From contig JAUFRC010000001.1 of assembly GCA_030410095.1 (NCBI GenBank), positions 2,492,501-2,556,500 on the forward strand: 64,000 nt of DNA. The letters run 5' to 3'. Shown piece by piece: positions 61,951 through 64,000 of the stretch. This DNA comes from Paracoccus cavernae (lineage in GTDB: Bacteria > Pseudomonadota > Alphaproteobacteria > Rhodobacterales > Rhodobacteraceae). The translations under genes and the position numbers were made by a program. Every line of letters starts with the position of its first letter. Positions within the stretch are counted from its first letter, which is position 1. Under the pieces are notes generated by a model that made no database searches, was not told the DNA's origin, and was given only the letters and a program-made list of their open reading frames with translations.

Positions 61951-63224
61951 TCAGTCGCGCTTGAGGCCAAGCAGCTGATAGACCACCAGAGCCGCGATGG
62001 TTGCCGTCCCGATACCGCCAAGCGCGAATTGCCCGATGGTCACGGTGAAATCGCCCGCGCCGAAAATCAGCGTGATGCCGACCGTAAAGAGGTTGCGCGG
62101 CTGCGAGAAATCGACCTTGTTCTCGACCCAGATCCGCGCCATCGCCGAGGCGATCAGCCCGAAGACCGAGACCGCCAGCCCCGCCAGAACCGGCGCCGGA
62201 ATGGTTTGCAGCAGCGTCCCGAATTTCGGCGAAAGACCAAGCAGGATCGCGACACAGGCCGCAAAGACAAAGATCAGCGTCGAGTAAACGCGGGTCATCG
62301 CCATGACGCCGATATTCTCGGCATAGGTCGTGATCCCCGTGCCGCCATTCGCGCCAGAAAGCATGGTGGCAAGCCCGTCTCCGACAAAGCCGCGCCCGAT
62401 ATAGGGGTCCATGTCGCGACCGGTGATAGAGCCCAATGCCTTGATATGGCCAAGGTTTTCAGCGACGAGCACAATGGCCACCGGCGCGATCAGCGAGGTC
62501 GCGGCCCAGGTGAATTCCGGCTTCACGAATTGCGGCAGGCCGAACCAGGCGGCATTGCTTACGGCGGCAAAGTCAATCCCCGGCACGATGCCGAGCCCGT
62601 TGCCGAGCACCAGCACCAGCAGATAGCCGAAGGCAATCGCCACCAGCACAGCCACGCGCCGCGTTGCCCGCGGCCCGTAGGTCGAGATCAGCGCCATACA
62701 GAGTACCGTCGCCAGCGCGATGAGCAGATGCGTCCAGGTGCCCTTGAGCTGGCCGACCGCGACCGGCGCAAGGTTCAGGCCGATCGCCACGCCGATCGCG
62801 CCGGTGACGGCGGGCGGCATCAGTTTCTCGACCCAGCCGGTCCCCGCCGCCATGACGATGAGGCCGATCAGCGTATAAAGCGCACCGGCCGCGACGATCC
62901 CGCCTAGCGCGAGCGCGATATTCGGGTTCGGCCCCGAACCGGCATAGCCCGTCGCCGCGATCACCACCGCGATGAAGGCAAAGGACGAGCCGAGATAGCT
63001 GGGAACGCGTCCTCCGGTCAGGACGAAGAACAGCAAAGTGCCGATCCCCGAAAGAAGACCGCGATATTGGGGTCGAAGCCCATCAATAGCGGCGCGAGAA
63101 TGGTCGAGCCGGACATGGCCAGCAAATGCTGGATGCCCATGGGCGCGGCCTCGGCCCAAGGCAGCCTCTCGTCGGGCAGCACGACCTCGTTGCGGGTCAG
63201 CCGCCAATTGGGGAAATATCCCAT
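61951..63224 (-). CDS. Uracil/xanthine permease family (NCS2), one frame break
   Basis: After repair about 424 aa with roughly 12-14 membrane segments. MGIQHLLAMSGSTILAPLLMG, then FVLTGGRVPSYLGSSFAFIA, LVAENLGHIKALGSITGRDM and GANGGTGITTYAENIGVMAM, the NCS2 carrier signatures (UraA/RutG-like). It imports nucleobases with protons. The break at 63055-63056 (TT for TTT) gives AVFLSGIGTL. Monocistronic with a terminator. The neighbours give no clue to uracil or other nucleobase. Confidence 0.9.
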
Positions 63225-63364
63225 CCTAACCTCAGCCTTCTCTTGCGGTGATCACTGTCGGTCCAATGGCCACAAGAGTGCGACAAGAGAAAGCGGTTTT
63301 CACGCAAAGCCGCAGAATTCGCCTCTGCGTTGCATCAAGGACCTAGACCTTGGTGTGGGCTGTC

Positions 63365-63730
63365 TCAGGCGGCACCTGCCGCGCCGACGGCCTCGGCGCA
63401 GATCACCAGCTGCGCCACCGCGACGCCGATGACCAGCATCCAGATCAGCCCGAGCGTAAAGCGGCGCTCTTTGCCCGGCCCCGGCAAAAGCCAGGCCTCC
63501 GAGCGCCAGAGGTAGCCCGCGCCGACCGCCAGAACCGCGGGAAAGAGATATAGCCCCTCGACCCCCATTTCGATCTCGCGCTGGCGGCCCGGACGCGAAA
63601 AGCCGACCGGAAAATGCAGCCCCGCCGGCAGGGTCACGGCAAGATAGGTCGCATAGGCCGCCAGAGCCGCAGCCACAAGCCCGACGAAAACGGCCATGCG
63701 GCGGCGGGATCTGTGGTCGCGATCGGTCAT
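63365..63730 (-). CDS. Small multi-pass membrane protein of unknown function
   Basis: An intact 121-aa protein with three hydrophobic segments (VFVGLVAAALAAYATYLAV; GLYLFPAVLAVGAGYL; LGLIWMLVIGVAVAQLVIC) and a basic N-terminus. Not recognised. It lies 21 bases after a partial gene on the same strand, probably in one operon with it. Confidence 0.7.
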   Translation of the reverse strand: MTDRDHRSRRRMAVFVGLVAAALAAYATYLAVTLPAGLHFPVGFSRPGRQREIEMGVEGLYLFPAVLAVGAGYLWRSEAWLLPGPGKERRFTLGLIWMLVIGVAVAQLVICAEAVGAAGAA

Positions 63731-63751
63731 GCTTTCTCCTTGCGGCCCGCC

Positions 63752-64000
63752 TCAGCGGGAAAGTCGACGGCGCGCGGCTGCAACGAGATCGAAGCCGCCC
63801 AAAGCCTTGGGATCAAAAGCCACCATCCCTCCGTCCTCGCGCAAACCGCAGGGGTAAAAGCCCGCGCGATAGATCTGGAACAGATCCGCGAAGAATTTCG
63901 GAACCGCTTGGCCCAAAACGAAGCGGCTGATCGCGATGGAGTTGAGCTGGTCAATGATCTCGCCCGCGACCGTGTCCCAGAATTCGTAAAACTCGGTCTC
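63752..64000 (-). CDS. C-terminal part of a protein of unknown function, cut by window edge
   Basis: 82 codons run from the window edge to TGA: begins ETEFYEFWDTVAGEIIDQLN, continues SRFVLGQAVPKFFADLFQIY and PCGLREDGGMVAFDPKAL, ends ARRRLSR. No family recognised. The 5' part lies outside the window. It precedes the small membrane protein gene by 21 bases. Confidence 0.6.
   Translation of the reverse strand, partial: ETEFYEFWDTVAGEIIDQLNSIAISRFVLGQAVPKFFADLFQIYRAGFYPCGLREDGGMVAFDPKALGGFDLVAAARRRLSR

Overview
The window is dense, high-GC DNA (clearly above 60% G+C by eye). The gene content points to an alphaproteobacterium of the Rhodobacterales, probably Paracoccus/Rhodobacter-like: aldonate catabolism, a TctABC/TctDE system, an rpsO-pnp pair, divergent efp/epmA, an RTX protein and an N-methylproline-demethylase-type flavoenzyme. 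The taxon is inferred from memory of these families. I see no mobile elements, CRISPR arrays, rRNA or tRNA genes.

Read this first: about 28 of the roughly 60 genes contain one to four frame breaks, nearly fifty in total. Every one I resolved is repaired by adding a base to a homopolymer run, or a GC to a short GC repeat. Housekeeping genes (pnp, ilvD, lpd) are affected as much as accessory ones. I therefore treat the breaks as sequencing or consensus errors and annotate whole genes across them.

Layout. 1-13828: aldonate/sugar-acid catabolism, two divergent operons. The minus-strand operon runs from an IlvD/Edd dehydratase through two SDRs, a 2-hydroxyacid dehydrogenase, a GntR regulator and a UxaA-type dehydratase to a FAH-family enzyme cut by the window edge. 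The plus-strand operon carries an AraD-type dehydratase, a second FAH enzyme, DenD and an SDR. Palindromes containing TGGTATACCA sit before both first genes. KduD and an aldehyde dehydrogenase follow. 13984-18104: peroxiredoxin, glycosyltransferase, pnp and rpsO. 18302-24598: RTX protein, flavoenzyme, cfa and an S33 peptidase. 24695-30658: branched-chain 2-oxoacid dehydrogenase operon (E1alpha, E1beta, E2, E3), preceded by a small ACT-like protein and divergent from an Lrp-type regulator.

30708-37561: pyridoxal kinase and a MoxR-DUF58-DUF4381-BatA-BatB-TPR-BatD operon with overlapping genes. 37758-41046: LysR regulator, a small exported protein and ilvD. 41336-47768: TctABC tricarboxylate transporter with TctDE two-component system and an extra solute-binding protein. 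47765-50044: glyoxalase, efp and epmA.

50048-61861: the most interesting block. One minus-strand operon encodes a peptide-type ABC importer, an FAD-dependent amine oxidase-like protein, an ATC-hydrolase-family protein (PF14196), an M20 amidohydrolase and a cysteine-synthase-fold enzyme. An SDR, a VOC protein and an Lrp regulator are divergent. I propose uptake and stepwise breakdown of a cyclic or N-acylated cysteine-type compound. 61951-64000: nucleobase permease, a small membrane protein and a truncated gene.
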